Shown here: positions 7,647-14,735 of the stretch, one piece after another
Layout: every line of letters starts with the position of its first letter
Position numbering within the stretch: position 1 is the first letter of the stretch
NCBI GenBank assembly: GCA_023388385.1
Contig: JAEWGK010000116.1
Span: 1 to 21,704, forward strand
Origin: Actinomycetes bacterium
GTDB taxonomy: Bacteria; Actinomycetota; Actinomycetes; Mycobacteriales; Mycobacteriaceae
Direction: 5' to 3'
Length of the DNA: 21,704 bases
Notes under the pieces: generated by a model
What the model was told of the DNA's origin: nothing
Databases searched by the model: none
Seen by the model: only the letters and a program-made list of their open reading frames with translations
Program-made: the position numbers and the translations under genes

Positions 7647-7652
7647 TATGGT
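7647..7652 (+). promoter_or_regulatory. Putative -10 box of tatB, leaderless layout
   Basis: TATGGT, six bases (GTGGGC), then GTG at 7659. It suggests tatB has its own promoter besides read-through from sigE-htrA, and fixes the start codon. Confidence 0.5.
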
Positions 7653-7658
7653 GTGGGC

Positions 7659-8198
7659 GTGTTCTCCAACGTCGGCTGGGGGGAAATCCTCCTCCTCCTC
7701 ATCGTGGGCCTCATCCTGATCGGCCCCGAGCGCCTCCCGAAGCTCATCCAGGACCTGCGCGTCATGGTCGAGGCGGTGCGTCAGGCGATCTCGAACGCCC
7801 GCGAGAGCCTGGACGGGGACTTCAAGGAGGAGTTCGAGGAATTCCGCAAGCCGCTCGGCGAACTCAACGACCTGCGGAAGCTGAACCCGAAGACCGCCAT
7901 CGCGCGCACGCTCTTCGACAACGACGACACCTATCTCGACCTGCTGTCCGGCAAGCCGATGGCCGGAGGCGGGGCGTCCGGGGCCGCGGCGGCCACCGCC
8001 GCGGGCGCAGGCACCGCCCAGCCGAGCCCCGCGCAGCAGCGCGCGCAGGCCTCCGCCGACATGGTCTCCCGCGGCCAGGACGCCGCCCGCGCCCGCCGCG
8101 ACGCGAACGCCCGGGGCGCCGCTGGGCCGACCGGCCCGGGAGGACGGGACGACGGAGCCTCCGGCGGCGTCAACTGGGTCAGCGACGACGTCCTGTAG
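7659..8198 (+). CDS. tatB: Sec-independent translocase subunit TatB
   Basis: A 179-aa subunit of the twin-arginine translocase, which moves folded proteins across the membrane; TatB helps receive the signal peptide. The N-terminus MFSNVGWGEILLLLIVGLIL is a typical TatB start with a short membrane helix (about residues 6-21), followed by the hinge IGPERLPKLI and a long amphipathic helix to about residue 75. The C-terminal 75 residues are Ala/Gly/Gln-rich and probably disordered. The glutamate in the membrane segment (WGEIL) marks it as TatB rather than TatA. GTG 7659 is chosen because family homology begins there and a -10 box sits six bases upstream; the open frame extends 20 codons further without homology. 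It lies 73 bases after htrA, completing the sigE cluster. Confidence 0.93.
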   Translation: MFSNVGWGEILLLLIVGLILIGPERLPKLIQDLRVMVEAVRQAISNARESLDGDFKEEFEEFRKPLGELNDLRKLNPKTAIARTLFDNDDTYLDLLSGKPMAGGGASGAAAATAAGAGTAQPSPAQQRAQASADMVSRGQDAARARRDANARGAAGPTGPGGRDDGASGGVNWVSDDVL

Positions 8199-8210
8199 CG
8201 CGTGCCGTGG

Positions 8211-8233
8211 GCGCCCGCAGATCCCGCAGGCGC
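8211..8233. terminator. Weak hairpin between convergent tatB and monooxygenase genes
   Basis: GCGCC and GGCGC arms enclose a 13-base loop, with TTCGTC on the plus-strand side. It sits 12 bases after tatB in an 86-bp convergent spacer. No real T-run, so low confidence. Confidence 0.3.
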
Positions 8234-8284
8234 TTCGTCAGCCGATTCCCGTCAGGGCGCGCCGCAGCGTCCGCCCGGATACCG

Positions 8285-9361
8285 TCAGCCGCGCGGGTCG
8301 AGGGACGCGAGGATGTCGGCCGCCGGCGCCTCCGTGCAGCCGCGGTGGCCCTCGCCCGCCCACAGGTTGAGGCCCTCGGGATCGCCGTCGGCTGCGGCCG
8401 CCGCCCGGATGGGAGCGGTCAGGTAGTGGACGTGCGGGTACGCGGCCGGGGCGGCGGCGGTGTGCGCGTCCGTGAACGCATTGGCCAGCGCCCGGGCGGG
8501 CCGTCCGGTGAAGCACCGGGTCATCACCGTGTCCCGGTCCCCGGCGAGCAGCGCGGCCCGGTGGGCGGGGCGCGTGCCGGCCTCGTCGGCGGTCATGAGG
8601 AGCGTGCCGACGGCCACGGCCGCGGCCCCGGCCTCCAGCAGATCGACGACGTCGAAGCGGCAGCAGACACCGCCGGCGGCGATGACCGGCAGGTCCACGG
8701 CGGCGGCGACGGCGAGGACGACGTCGGCGGTGGACGCCGTCGGGGCGTCGGCGGCGACGGAGAACGTGGCCTGGTGGCCGCCCGCGCCCGCGCCCTGCGC
8801 GATGATGAGGTCGGCGCCGACGTCGGCGGCGGCCCGGGCGTCGTCCGCGTTCGTCACGGTGACGCCGACGGCGGAGCCCGCCAGATGCAGCCTCTCCACG
8901 TCGGACACGGAGGGCAGGCCGAAGGTGAAGGTCACGAGGTCGACGGCGCGGGAGGCGTCGGCGAGCAGCGCGAGCTTCTCCTGGTAATGGTCATCCGACC
9001 AGCGTGGCAGCGTCGGCAGCTCGACGGCGGGGAACGCCGTCGCGAGGCGGTCGCGGTACTCCGCCCAGCCGCCGGGGGCGTCCTCGCCGGGGACGAAGAC
9101 GTTGACGCCGAAGGGCTCGGCGCCGGCGAGCTCTCGCGTGGCGTCGACGGCCTCCCCGAGTGCTGCGGGGGAGAGGTAGCCCGCGGCGAGGAGGCCGAGG
9201 CCGCCGGCGCGGGAGACGGCGGCGACGAGCTCCGGGGTCGTCGGCCCGCCCGCCATCGGCGCACCGACGAGGGGCAGCGGCCGGCCGAGGGCCCGCGCCA
9301 GGGCGGCGCGGTGGTCGGCTGCGGGGGCCGTGGAATCGATCGTGGGTCGCGTATGGCTCAT
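8285..9361 (-). CDS. Nitronate monooxygenase-like FMN enzyme (2-nitropropane dioxygenase family)
   Basis: A 358-aa TIM-barrel flavoprotein of the NMO/2-nitropropane dioxygenase family. Members oxidise alkyl nitronates such as propionate-3-nitronate for detoxification; the related FabK reduces enoyl-ACP. The N-terminal LPLVGAPMAGGPTTPELVAA is the barrel's first strand with the FMN-phosphate side. VGVTVTNADDARAAADVGAD precedes the signature QGAGAGGHQATF, with the conserved catalytic histidine. LPVIAAGGVCCRFDVVDLLE and GAAAVAVGTLLMTADEAG form the FMN-phosphate site. The start is ATG 9361, with TACGGT seven bases upstream and no Shine-Dalgarno; the long upstream frame is antisense-like DNA of mrp. 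It lies 53 bases downstream of mrp. Family is firm; the substrate, and the choice between nitronate and enoyl reductase activity, is open. Confidence 0.87.
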   Translation of the reverse strand: MSHTRPTIDSTAPAADHRAALARALGRPLPLVGAPMAGGPTTPELVAAVSRAGGLGLLAAGYLSPAALGEAVDATRELAGAEPFGVNVFVPGEDAPGGWAEYRDRLATAFPAVELPTLPRWSDDHYQEKLALLADASRAVDLVTFTFGLPSVSDVERLHLAGSAVGVTVTNADDARAAADVGADLIIAQGAGAGGHQATFSVAADAPTASTADVVLAVAAAVDLPVIAAGGVCCRFDVVDLLEAGAAAVAVGTLLMTADEAGTRPAHRAALLAGDRDTVMTRCFTGRPARALANAFTDAHTAAAPAAYPHVHYLTAPIRAAAAADGDPEGLNLWAGEGHRGCTEAPAADILASLDPRG

Positions 9362-9368
9362 GCGCCCC

Positions 9369-9374
9369 ACCGTA
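9369..9374 (-). promoter_or_regulatory. Putative -10 box of the monooxygenase gene, leaderless layout
   Basis: Reverse-strand TACGGT, seven bases (GGGGCGC), then ATG 9361. Suggests transcription independent of mrp. Confidence 0.45.
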
Positions 9375-9414
9375 GCCGGGGGCGTGCGCGGGATCGACGG
9401 GGGCGGGCGCGCCC

Positions 9415-10548
9415 TTACTTGCGGGTGACGCCGAGGCCGAGGGACTTGCCCGCCAGGGACTCGCGGCGGACGTAGAGCTTGTCGGCGATGGCGCGCAGCG
9501 CGGCACCGGCACCCGAATCCGGCTCGGACAGGACGATCGGCGTGCCGGCGTCGCCGCCCTCGCGGAGGCGGACGTCCAGCGGGACCTGGCCCAGCAGCGG
9601 CACCTCGGTGCCCATGATGCGGGTCAGGCGGCGGGCGACGGTCTCGCCACCGCCGGAGCCGAAGATCTCCATCGTCGAGCCGTCGGGCATCTCCATCCAC
9701 GACATGTTCTCGATGACGCCCGCGATGCGCTGGCGCGTCTGCGCGGTGATGGTGCCGGCGCGCTCCGCGACCTCCGCCGCCGCCATCTGCGGGGTGGTGA
9801 CGATGAGCAGCTCGGCGTTCGGCACCAGCTGGGAGACGGAGATCGCGACGTCGCCGGTGCCCGGCGGCAGGTCGAAGAGCAGGACGTCGAGGTCGCCCCA
9901 GAACACGTCCGCGAGGAACTGCTGGATGGCGCGGTGCAGCATCGGGCCGCGCCACACGACCGGCGCGTTGTCGTCGACGAAGTGGCCGATGGAGATGAGC
10001 GAGACGCCGTGGGCCTGCGGCGGCATGATCATGTCGTCGACCTGGTGCGGCTTGTCCATCGAGCCCATCATGTGCGGCACGGAGTGGCCGTAGACGTCGG
10101 CGTCGAGCACTCCGACCGCCAGGCCCTTCGCCGCCAGCGCGGCGGCCAGGTTGACCGTCACGGAGGACTTGCCGACGCCGCCCTTGCCGGACGCCACCGC
10201 GAACACGCGGGTGGTGCTGTTGGCCTGGGCGAACGGGATGACCGGGTCAGCGGAGGAGCCGCGGACGGCGTCGCGGAACGCCTTGCGCTGCTCGTCGTTC
10301 ATGACGTCGGTGCCGACGGTGACCGCGCCGACGCCCTCCATGCCCTTCAGCGCCTCCTCGGTGCGCTCGATGAGCGTGTTCTTCATCGGGCATCCGGCGA
10401 TGGTGAGGTAGATGTCCACCGCGACATCGTTGTTGTCCGCGACGGAGATGGACTTCACCATGCCGATCTCGGTGATAGGGCGCCTGACCTCGGGATCCTC
10501 GACCTGGGCGAGGGCGGTCCTGACCTGGGCTTCAGTAATCGTTGACAT
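9415..10548 (-). CDS. mrp: Mrp/ApbC-type P-loop ATPase (Fe-S cluster carrier family)
   Basis: A 377-aa cytoplasmic ATPase of the Mrp/NBP35 family, which carries or assembles iron-sulfur clusters. Residues 1-85 form a MIP18/DUF59 domain (ITEIGMVKSISV, AGCPMKNTLIER). The deviant Walker A GKGGVGKSSVTVNLA begins at residue 121; VLDADVYGHSVPHMMG, VLLFDLPPGTGDVAISVSQL and VTTPQMAAAEVAERAG follow as expected. Notably, the loop after ENMSWMEM reads PDGSTMEIFGSGGG and lacks the CxxC pair that bridges the cluster in ApbC/Nbp35. I recall mycobacterial Mrp is similar here, so the function may differ in this group. The start is ATG 10548 (MSTITEAQ); ATG 10554 is two codons upstream. A TAGACT box lies eight bases before 10548 and no Shine-Dalgarno is seen. 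A 10-bp inverted repeat separates it from DUF1003. Confidence 0.92.
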   Translation of the reverse strand: MSTITEAQVRTALAQVEDPEVRRPITEIGMVKSISVADNNDVAVDIYLTIAGCPMKNTLIERTEEALKGMEGVGAVTVGTDVMNDEQRKAFRDAVRGSSADPVIPFAQANSTTRVFAVASGKGGVGKSSVTVNLAAALAAKGLAVGVLDADVYGHSVPHMMGSMDKPHQVDDMIMPPQAHGVSLISIGHFVDDNAPVVWRGPMLHRAIQQFLADVFWGDLDVLLFDLPPGTGDVAISVSQLVPNAELLIVTTPQMAAAEVAERAGTITAQTRQRIAGVIENMSWMEMPDGSTMEIFGSGGGETVARRLTRIMGTEVPLLGQVPLDVRLREGGDAGTPIVLSEPDSGAGAALRAIADKLYVRRESLAGKSLGLGVTRK

Positions 10549-10556
10549 CGTCATCG

Positions 10557-10562
10557 AGTCTA
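10557..10562 (-). promoter_or_regulatory. Possible -10 box of mrp
   Basis: Reverse-strand TAGACT, eight bases before ATG 10548 and two before ATG 10554. If used, the message would be leaderless and start at or near 10548. Spacing is slightly long, so less certain than the others. Confidence 0.35.
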
Positions 10563-10572
10563 GCCCGGTACC

Positions 10573-10610
10573 CCCGGGGACTTGCACTAACGGTGCCCTT
10601 AGTCCCCGGG
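10573..10610. repeat. 10-bp perfect inverted repeat across the DUF1003 stop and mrp promoter
   Basis: CCCGGGGACT (10573-10582) and AGTCCCCGGG (10601-10610) are perfect reverse complements. The 18-base loop contains its own small hairpin, GCAC-TAACG-GTGC. The right arm overlaps the DUF1003 stop codon and the left arm lies near the expected mrp -35. No T-run follows, so it is not a standard terminator. Operator, attenuator or mRNA-stability hairpin are all possible. Confidence 0.55.
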
Positions 10611-11180
10611 CCCGGTGTCGCGGCCGTGGCCGTCGTGATGGTCGTGCGGGTGCCCGTGGTCGTCGTGCTCGTAGAGCTTCTCCTCGATGCGGTGCAGCAC
10701 GTCGGTGAGGTCCTCGAGCTCGCGGCGCAGGTAGTCGCGGGTGACGGCGTCACCGACCGCGGCGCGGACGCCGGCGATCTCGCGGGCCAGGAACTCCGTG
10801 TCGGCCTTCGTCTGCGCGGCGCGGCGGCGGTCCTCCGCGGCCAATGCACGGTCGCGGTCCTCCTGCCGGTTCTGCGCCAGCAGGATGAGCGGCGCGGCGT
10901 ACGCGGCCTGGGTGGAGAACGCCAGGTTGAGGAGGATGAACGGGTAGGGGTCCCAGGACCACGCCCAGCCGCCGACGTTCAGCGCGATCCACGTCACGAC
11001 GATGATGGTCTGGAACGCCAGGTACTTGCCGGTGCCGAGGAAGCGGGCGACGTCCTCCGCGATGGCGACGAAGCGGTCGCCGTCGAAGTCGAACAGCTTC
11101 CGCCGCTTCGTGCCGGTGACCGGCGTGGCCAGGTCGAGCCGGCCCTCGTGGGAGCGGCGCTCGTCGATGTGATCAGCCAT
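10599..11180 (-). CDS. DUF1003 membrane protein with His-rich tail
   Basis: A 193-aa protein of the DUF1003 family (Rv1231c-like), biochemical role unknown. A basic N-terminus (GTKRRKLFDFDGD) leads to two membrane helices: about 56-73 (YLAFQTIIVVTWIALNVGG) and about 82-102 (YPFILLNLAFSTQAAYAAPL). The signature LAQNRQEDRDRALAAEDRR follows, then a coiled-coil-like helix to about residue 165. The tail YEHDDHGHPHDHHDGHG has seven histidines in fifteen residues plus several Asp, suggesting metal binding. The ATG overlaps the MgtE-like gene by 8 bases and has GAGGAGG nine bases upstream, so translation is coupled. With corA and the MgtE-like protein on the same strand, a divalent-cation role is a reasonable guess but unproven. 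Confidence 0.88.
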   Translation of the reverse strand: MADHIDERRSHEGRLDLATPVTGTKRRKLFDFDGDRFVAIAEDVARFLGTGKYLAFQTIIVVTWIALNVGGWAWSWDPYPFILLNLAFSTQAAYAAPLILLAQNRQEDRDRALAAEDRRRAAQTKADTEFLAREIAGVRAAVGDAVTRDYLRRELEDLTDVLHRIEEKLYEHDDHGHPHDHHDGHGRDTGPGD

Positions 11181-12459
11181 GGTGCGGGTCCTCCTCGCCG
11201 GGTCGGATGCCGTCCTCGCGCCAGTCCTCCGGCAGCATGTGGTCCAACAGGTCGTCGACGGCGATCGCGCCGAGCAGGTGGCGCTGGTCATCCAGCACCG
11301 GGCCGCACACCAGGTTGTAGGTGGCGAAGTAGCGGGCGGCCGTGCCGTGGTCGTCGTCCGGGTGCAGCGGCGGCAGGTCGGGGTCCAGGATGCCGCCGAT
11401 CTGCGTCGACGGCGGCTCCCGCAGGAGCTTCTGCAGGTGGACGCAGCCCAGGTACTTGCCGGTCGGCGTCGCCGTCGGGGGCCTGACGACGAAGACCATC
11501 GACGCCAGCGACGCAGGCAGCTGCGGATCGCGGCAGCGCGCCAGCGCCTCGGCGACGGTGGTCGTCGGCTGCAGGATGAGCGGCTCCGAGGTCATGAGGC
11601 CGCCGACGGAGTCCGGTGCGTGGTCCATGAGGCGGCGCAGGGTCTGCGACTCCTCCGGGGCCATGAGCTCCAGCAGGACGTCGGCGCGGTCGGTGTCCAG
11701 CTCGTGGAGGAGGTCCGCGGCGTCGTCCGGGTCCATCTCCTCCAGGATGTCGGCAGCGCGCTCGATGGTGAGGTCCTCCAGCAGCTCGGTCTGATCGTCG
11801 TCAGGCAGCTCCTGGATGATGTCGGCCAGGAGGACGTCGTCAAGCGCGGCGGCGATCCGCCGCCTGCGTTCCGGCGGCAGCTCGCCCATCGTGTGCGCGA
11901 CGTCGGCCGGGCGCATCTCGTGGAACTCGGCGATGAGCTCCGCGTCGCCGCCGGCCGGGCCCGCCTCCGCGCCGAGGCCCTTCACGTGGTTCCACTCGAC
12001 CTCGGTGACGGTGCGGCGGCCGCGCAGGCCCTTCTTCGGGCCGAGCACCGCGACGCGGGACGCGACCCAGTCGCGGGTGCGGGTGCGCTCCAGCTCCAGG
12101 TCGGTGATCTCCTGGGGGACGCCGTGGAGGTGCTCCAGGTCCGGGTCGTCGACCTGCACCTTCGCGCCGACGAGGTCGCCGATGACGGTCATCTCGCCGG
12201 GGCGGGTGCGGAACTGGCGCATCGACACGGTGGAGGTGGCCAGCAGCACCTCGTGTGGTTCGAAGGCGGCGACGCGGAGGATGGGGAGGAACACGCGGCG
12301 CTTGTCCGTCATCTGCACCACCAGCCCCAGCGCGCGGGTCGGCGCGCCGGAGGGGCGGAGGCGGATGACGACGTCGCGGACGCGGCCGATGGTGTCGCCG
12401 TCGGGGTTGCGCACCGGCATTCCGGCCAGTCTGCCGACGTACACGCGGGGAATCGTCAT
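11173..12459 (-). CDS. PRC-barrel / MgtE_N / CBS-pair protein without MgtE channel
   Basis: A 428-aa soluble protein related to the cytoplasmic part of the MgtE magnesium channel (Rv1232c-like). Residues 1-80 form a PRC-barrel (VGRLAGMPVRNPDGDTIGRV), and about 85-150 look like a second, divergent barrel. About 155-265 is the MgtE_N helical superspiral, seen as repeated acidic units: LADIIQELPDDDQTELLEDL and ADILEEMDPDDAADLLHELD. GGLMTSEPLILQ then opens a CBS pair reaching about residue 405. The protein ends after the CBS pair at PGEEDPHHG; the five-helix membrane channel of MgtE is absent. In MgtE these domains sense Mg2+ and gate the pore, so a sensor or regulator role is inferred. It starts at ATG 12459, with TACCAT seven bases upstream and no Shine-Dalgarno. 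It overlaps DUF1003 downstream and follows corA by 49 bases. Confidence 0.88.
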   Translation of the reverse strand: MTIPRVYVGRLAGMPVRNPDGDTIGRVRDVVIRLRPSGAPTRALGLVVQMTDKRRVFLPILRVAAFEPHEVLLATSTVSMRQFRTRPGEMTVIGDLVGAKVQVDDPDLEHLHGVPQEITDLELERTRTRDWVASRVAVLGPKKGLRGRRTVTEVEWNHVKGLGAEAGPAGGDAELIAEFHEMRPADVAHTMGELPPERRRRIAAALDDVLLADIIQELPDDDQTELLEDLTIERAADILEEMDPDDAADLLHELDTDRADVLLELMAPEESQTLRRLMDHAPDSVGGLMTSEPLILQPTTTVAEALARCRDPQLPASLASMVFVVRPPTATPTGKYLGCVHLQKLLREPPSTQIGGILDPDLPPLHPDDDHGTAARYFATYNLVCGPVLDDQRHLLGAIAVDDLLDHMLPEDWREDGIRPGEEDPHHG

Positions 12460-12466
12460 GAGGGAA

Positions 12467-12472
12467 ATGGTA
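12467..12472 (-). promoter_or_regulatory. Putative -10 box of the MgtE-like gene, leaderless layout
   Basis: Reverse-strand TACCAT, seven bases (TTCCCTC), then ATG 12459. It would let the MgtE-like/DUF1003 pair be transcribed without corA. Confidence 0.45.
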
Positions 12473-12508
12473 CGGGGGTGATTCCGCGCACGCCGGACGG
12501 GGCGGCGA

Positions 12509-13534
12509 TCACAGCCACTTGTTGCGGCGCAGCAGCCAGACCAGCACGGCGACGATTATCACCATGATGGCCAGCATGCAGAAATAGCCCCAGCGCCAGT
12601 GCAGCTCCGGCATGTAGTCGAAGTTCATGCCGTAGATGCCCGCCAGCGCCGTCGGTACCGCCAGGATGGCCGCGTACGCGGAGATGGTGCGCATGTCGGT
12701 GTTCTGCTGCAGCGAGATCTTCACCGCCGCGGCGTCGATCAGGGACGACAGGCGCGAGTCGAAGCTCGTGACCAGGTCGGCGGCGACAAGCTGGTGGTCC
12801 AGGACGTCGCCCAGGTAGCGGCGGACCTGCTTCGGCATGAGCGGGGCGCGCAGCTCCAGCAGGCGCTTCAGCGCCGTCGTCAGCGGCGCGATGGCGTGGC
12901 GCATCTCCAGGATCTCGCGCTTGAGGATGTAGATGTCCTCGATGTCCGTCACGTCCGTCGGGCGGAAGACGTCGTCCTCCATGTCCTCGACCTCGTCCTC
13001 CAGCATCTTCGCGACGCGGAGGTAGTTGTCGACGATCATGTCGGTCAGCGCCCACAGCACGCCCGATGGGCCCGGGCGGATGAGGTCCGGATCCGCCTCG
13101 ACGCGCTCCTGCAGCCGCACGATGTCGGTTTTCCCGACGCTCTGGCGGATCGTGATGATGAAGTCCTGGCCCACCACCATCAGCAGCTGGCCGGAGCGGA
13201 TCTTCTCGTTCTCGTCGCCGCCGAGGCCCCCCTCCGAGTACTCGATGGACCGGAGCACGAAGACCAGGTGGTCGTCGTGGACCTCGACCTTCGGGCGCTG
13301 GCGCAGCGTCGTCGCGTCCTCCACGGTCAGCTTGTGGAGGCCGTAGACCTCAGCGACCGCGTCCATCTGCGTCGGGTTCGGACGGGCGAGCGACAGCCAT
13401 ACGAAGCCCTCCCCGCGCTCCCGGACGTAGCGCAGAGCACTGCGATGGTCGAAGTTCCCCGGGATGCGCCGGCCGTCGACGTAGACGGAGCAGTCGCGCG
13501 TCGCCTCGGACACGTGTCGCGGCGTGGGGAACAT
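12509..13534 (-). CDS. corA: CorA-family divalent cation transporter
   Basis: A 341-aa CorA/MIT channel for Mg2+, often also Co2+ and Ni2+. The long N-terminal cytoplasmic domain includes RGEGFVWLSLARPNPTQMDA and HKLTVEDATTLRQRPKVEVH. A long acidic helix follows (AKMLEDEVEDMEDDVF). The C-terminus has two membrane helices: about 281-300, ending in the pore signature YGMN (Gly302-Met303-Asn304) followed by FDYMPEL, and about 315-334 before the basic end RRNKWL. This is the diagnostic CorA layout, with a complete GMN. The frame extends 69 codons upstream as Arg/Pro/Ala-rich shadow sequence; ATG 13534 is chosen because GAGGAG lies eight bases before it and the family length fits. It is divergent from the lipoprotein gene and upstream of the MgtE-like gene. 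Ion preference cannot be read from sequence. Confidence 0.94.
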   Translation of the reverse strand: MFPTPRHVSEATRDCSVYVDGRRIPGNFDHRSALRYVRERGEGFVWLSLARPNPTQMDAVAEVYGLHKLTVEDATTLRQRPKVEVHDDHLVFVLRSIEYSEGGLGGDENEKIRSGQLLMVVGQDFIITIRQSVGKTDIVRLQERVEADPDLIRPGPSGVLWALTDMIVDNYLRVAKMLEDEVEDMEDDVFRPTDVTDIEDIYILKREILEMRHAIAPLTTALKRLLELRAPLMPKQVRRYLGDVLDHQLVAADLVTSFDSRLSSLIDAAAVKISLQQNTDMRTISAYAAILAVPTALAGIYGMNFDYMPELHWRWGYFCMLAIMVIIVAVLVWLLRRNKWL

Positions 13535-13542
13535 TCCGTGGA

Positions 13543-13548
13543 CTCCTC
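13543..13548 (-). promoter_or_regulatory. Shine-Dalgarno that fixes the corA start
   Basis: Reverse-strand GAGGAG, eight bases before ATG 13534. It favours this start over the upstream frame beginning at 13741, which would overlap the divergent lipoprotein gene. Confidence 0.65.
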
Positions 13549-13678
13549 GGTGGGCTCGGGGACCGGGCCGGTAGCCTGGACGGCGACGGGCCGGCGCGGA
13601 CGCCGGCCGCAGGACGGTTCCGGCCGCCGCGATCCCGCCGGGCGGGGTTGCCGCGGCCGGGGGAAAGGCGGGTGGCCG

Positions 13679-14491
13679 GTGACGCGGGCGATGCAGTCGG
13701 GCGGACCGGAGGGGCGCGGGCGCCGGTCGGTGGACCGCCATATCCTACGACATCGCCGCGTGCTCGCCACGGTGCTGTCGGTTTTCGCCCTCGGCGCCGC
13801 GGGCTGCTCGGCCCAGGCGTCCCGGCTGGACGCGAGTTTCGAGCCGGAGCCGGTCGTGCCCGCGGTGCAGGAGGCCCCGGTCGTCGTCGCCGCCGACGGC
13901 GCGTTCCCGGAGCAGGTCGCGCTCGCGGAGGTCTATGCCGGCGGGTTCGCCCGCATCGGCCGGCCTGCATCGACGCGGCTGGACGTGCCGATGGCGATGC
14001 GCGTCGACGCCGTCCGCTCCGGCACCGCGACCATGTCCTTCGGCTGCACGGGCGAGCTGCTGACCCTCATGGATCCCGCTGGGGCCCGCCGTCTGGCGAT
14101 GGAGTACCAGGCCGACGACGACCCCGGCAAGGCCTCGTCGCCCGAGTGGCGCGATCGTGTCTACGGGGCCATGTCCGCCGCGCTGCCCGCCGAGATCATG
14201 GCCACGGATCCGTCGAATGCGCAGGCCTGCGGGGATGACACGGCCCCCGTCATCGGCCCCGGCTCCACGGACGCCGAGGTTGCCGCCGCCCTGCCCCGGC
14301 ACCTCGTGCCCTTCTACGCGAAGCCCGCCCTGGACCGCCGCGCACGCGTGGAGGTGCTCAACCGCATCGCCGGCTCCATCTCCACCGACGAGGTGAGGGA
14401 GCTCGCCCGCTCCGCCGGCGTGCCCGGCGGGGTCGACGCCGCGGACCTCGCCCGGGAGTGGCTGACCACCAGCCGCTTCGCCACGGGCTGA
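13679..14491 (+). CDS. Putative secreted lipoprotein, unknown function
   Basis: A 270-aa protein I do not recognise. An Arg-rich N-terminus leads to a hydrophobic segment and lipobox, VLATVLSVFALGAAGC, with Cys43 as the likely lipidated residue, so it should be anchored outside the membrane. HRRVLA before the hydrophobic core is loosely Tat-like. The mature part contains MSFGCTGELLTLMDPAGARR and ALPAEIMATDPSNAQACGDD. The spacing of these is vaguely like osmoprotectant-type solute-binding proteins, but too weak to claim. The two mature cysteines could form a disulfide. The start is uncertain: GTG 13679 has AGGCGG six bases upstream; ATG 13691 has none; GTG 13730 gives a more compact 26-residue signal but lacks a well-placed Shine-Dalgarno. 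It is divergent from corA with a 144-bp spacer; a TAGCCT at 13572-13577 might be its -10. Confidence 0.75.
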   Translation: MTRAMQSGGPEGRGRRSVDRHILRHRRVLATVLSVFALGAAGCSAQASRLDASFEPEPVVPAVQEAPVVVAADGAFPEQVALAEVYAGGFARIGRPASTRLDVPMAMRVDAVRSGTATMSFGCTGELLTLMDPAGARRLAMEYQADDDPGKASSPEWRDRVYGAMSAALPAEIMATDPSNAQACGDDTAPVIGPGSTDAEVAAALPRHLVPFYAKPALDRRARVEVLNRIAGSISTDEVRELARSAGVPGGVDAADLAREWLTTSRFATG

Positions 14492-14526
14492 CCCGGCCAG
14501 GGAATCCGGCGGGCGGGGAGGCCGGG
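14492..14526 (+). terminator. Weak hairpin after the lipoprotein gene
   Basis: CCCGGCC (14492-14498) and GGCCGGG (14520-14526) are perfect 7-bp arms beginning right after the TGA, with a 21-base loop and no T-run. The rest of the 253-bp spacer to the ArsR gene shows no ORF with a ribosome site; its last 50 bases are AT-richer promoter DNA. Confidence 0.35.
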
Positions 14527-14715
14527 CAGGGGCGTCGCACGGCACGGCGCTCCGATCCCGGCTGCGTCACCCCCGTCGGTGCGCGCGATCCCGGTGCAGC
14601 GACCCGCCCGTGGTTTGCGCACCTGCGAAAATGTGTGCACGGGTGGCCGGGGATGGTGGCGCATCGCCGGCAGCGGGGGTGAAAAGGCAAGCCAACGTCA
14701 ACTACCTTAAGAGGG

Positions 14716-14735
14716 CCTATTTTCATCGTGATAGG
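14716..14735 (+). promoter_or_regulatory. Candidate ArsR operator overlapping its own -10 box
   Basis: CCTAT (14716-14720) and ATAGG (14731-14735) are inverted repeats with a 10-base centre, which has a symmetric AT in the middle. The right arm overlaps TAGGGT (14732-14737), the likely -10. Size and position fit an autorepressing ArsR/SmtB site, though arms are short. Confidence 0.4.

Noticed and set aside
9362..9955. 198-codon extension of the monooxygenase gene
   Set aside because: Lies within mrp in another frame and has no similarity to the family; homology begins near 9361.
12599..13678. Long upstream extension of the lipoprotein frame
   Set aside because: It is antisense to corA; the signal peptide and lipobox need a start near 13679-13730.
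13535..13741. 69-codon N-terminal extension of corA
   Set aside because: Arg/Pro/Ala-rich, unlike CorA, overlaps the divergent lipoprotein gene, and ATG 13534 has GAGGAG at correct spacing.
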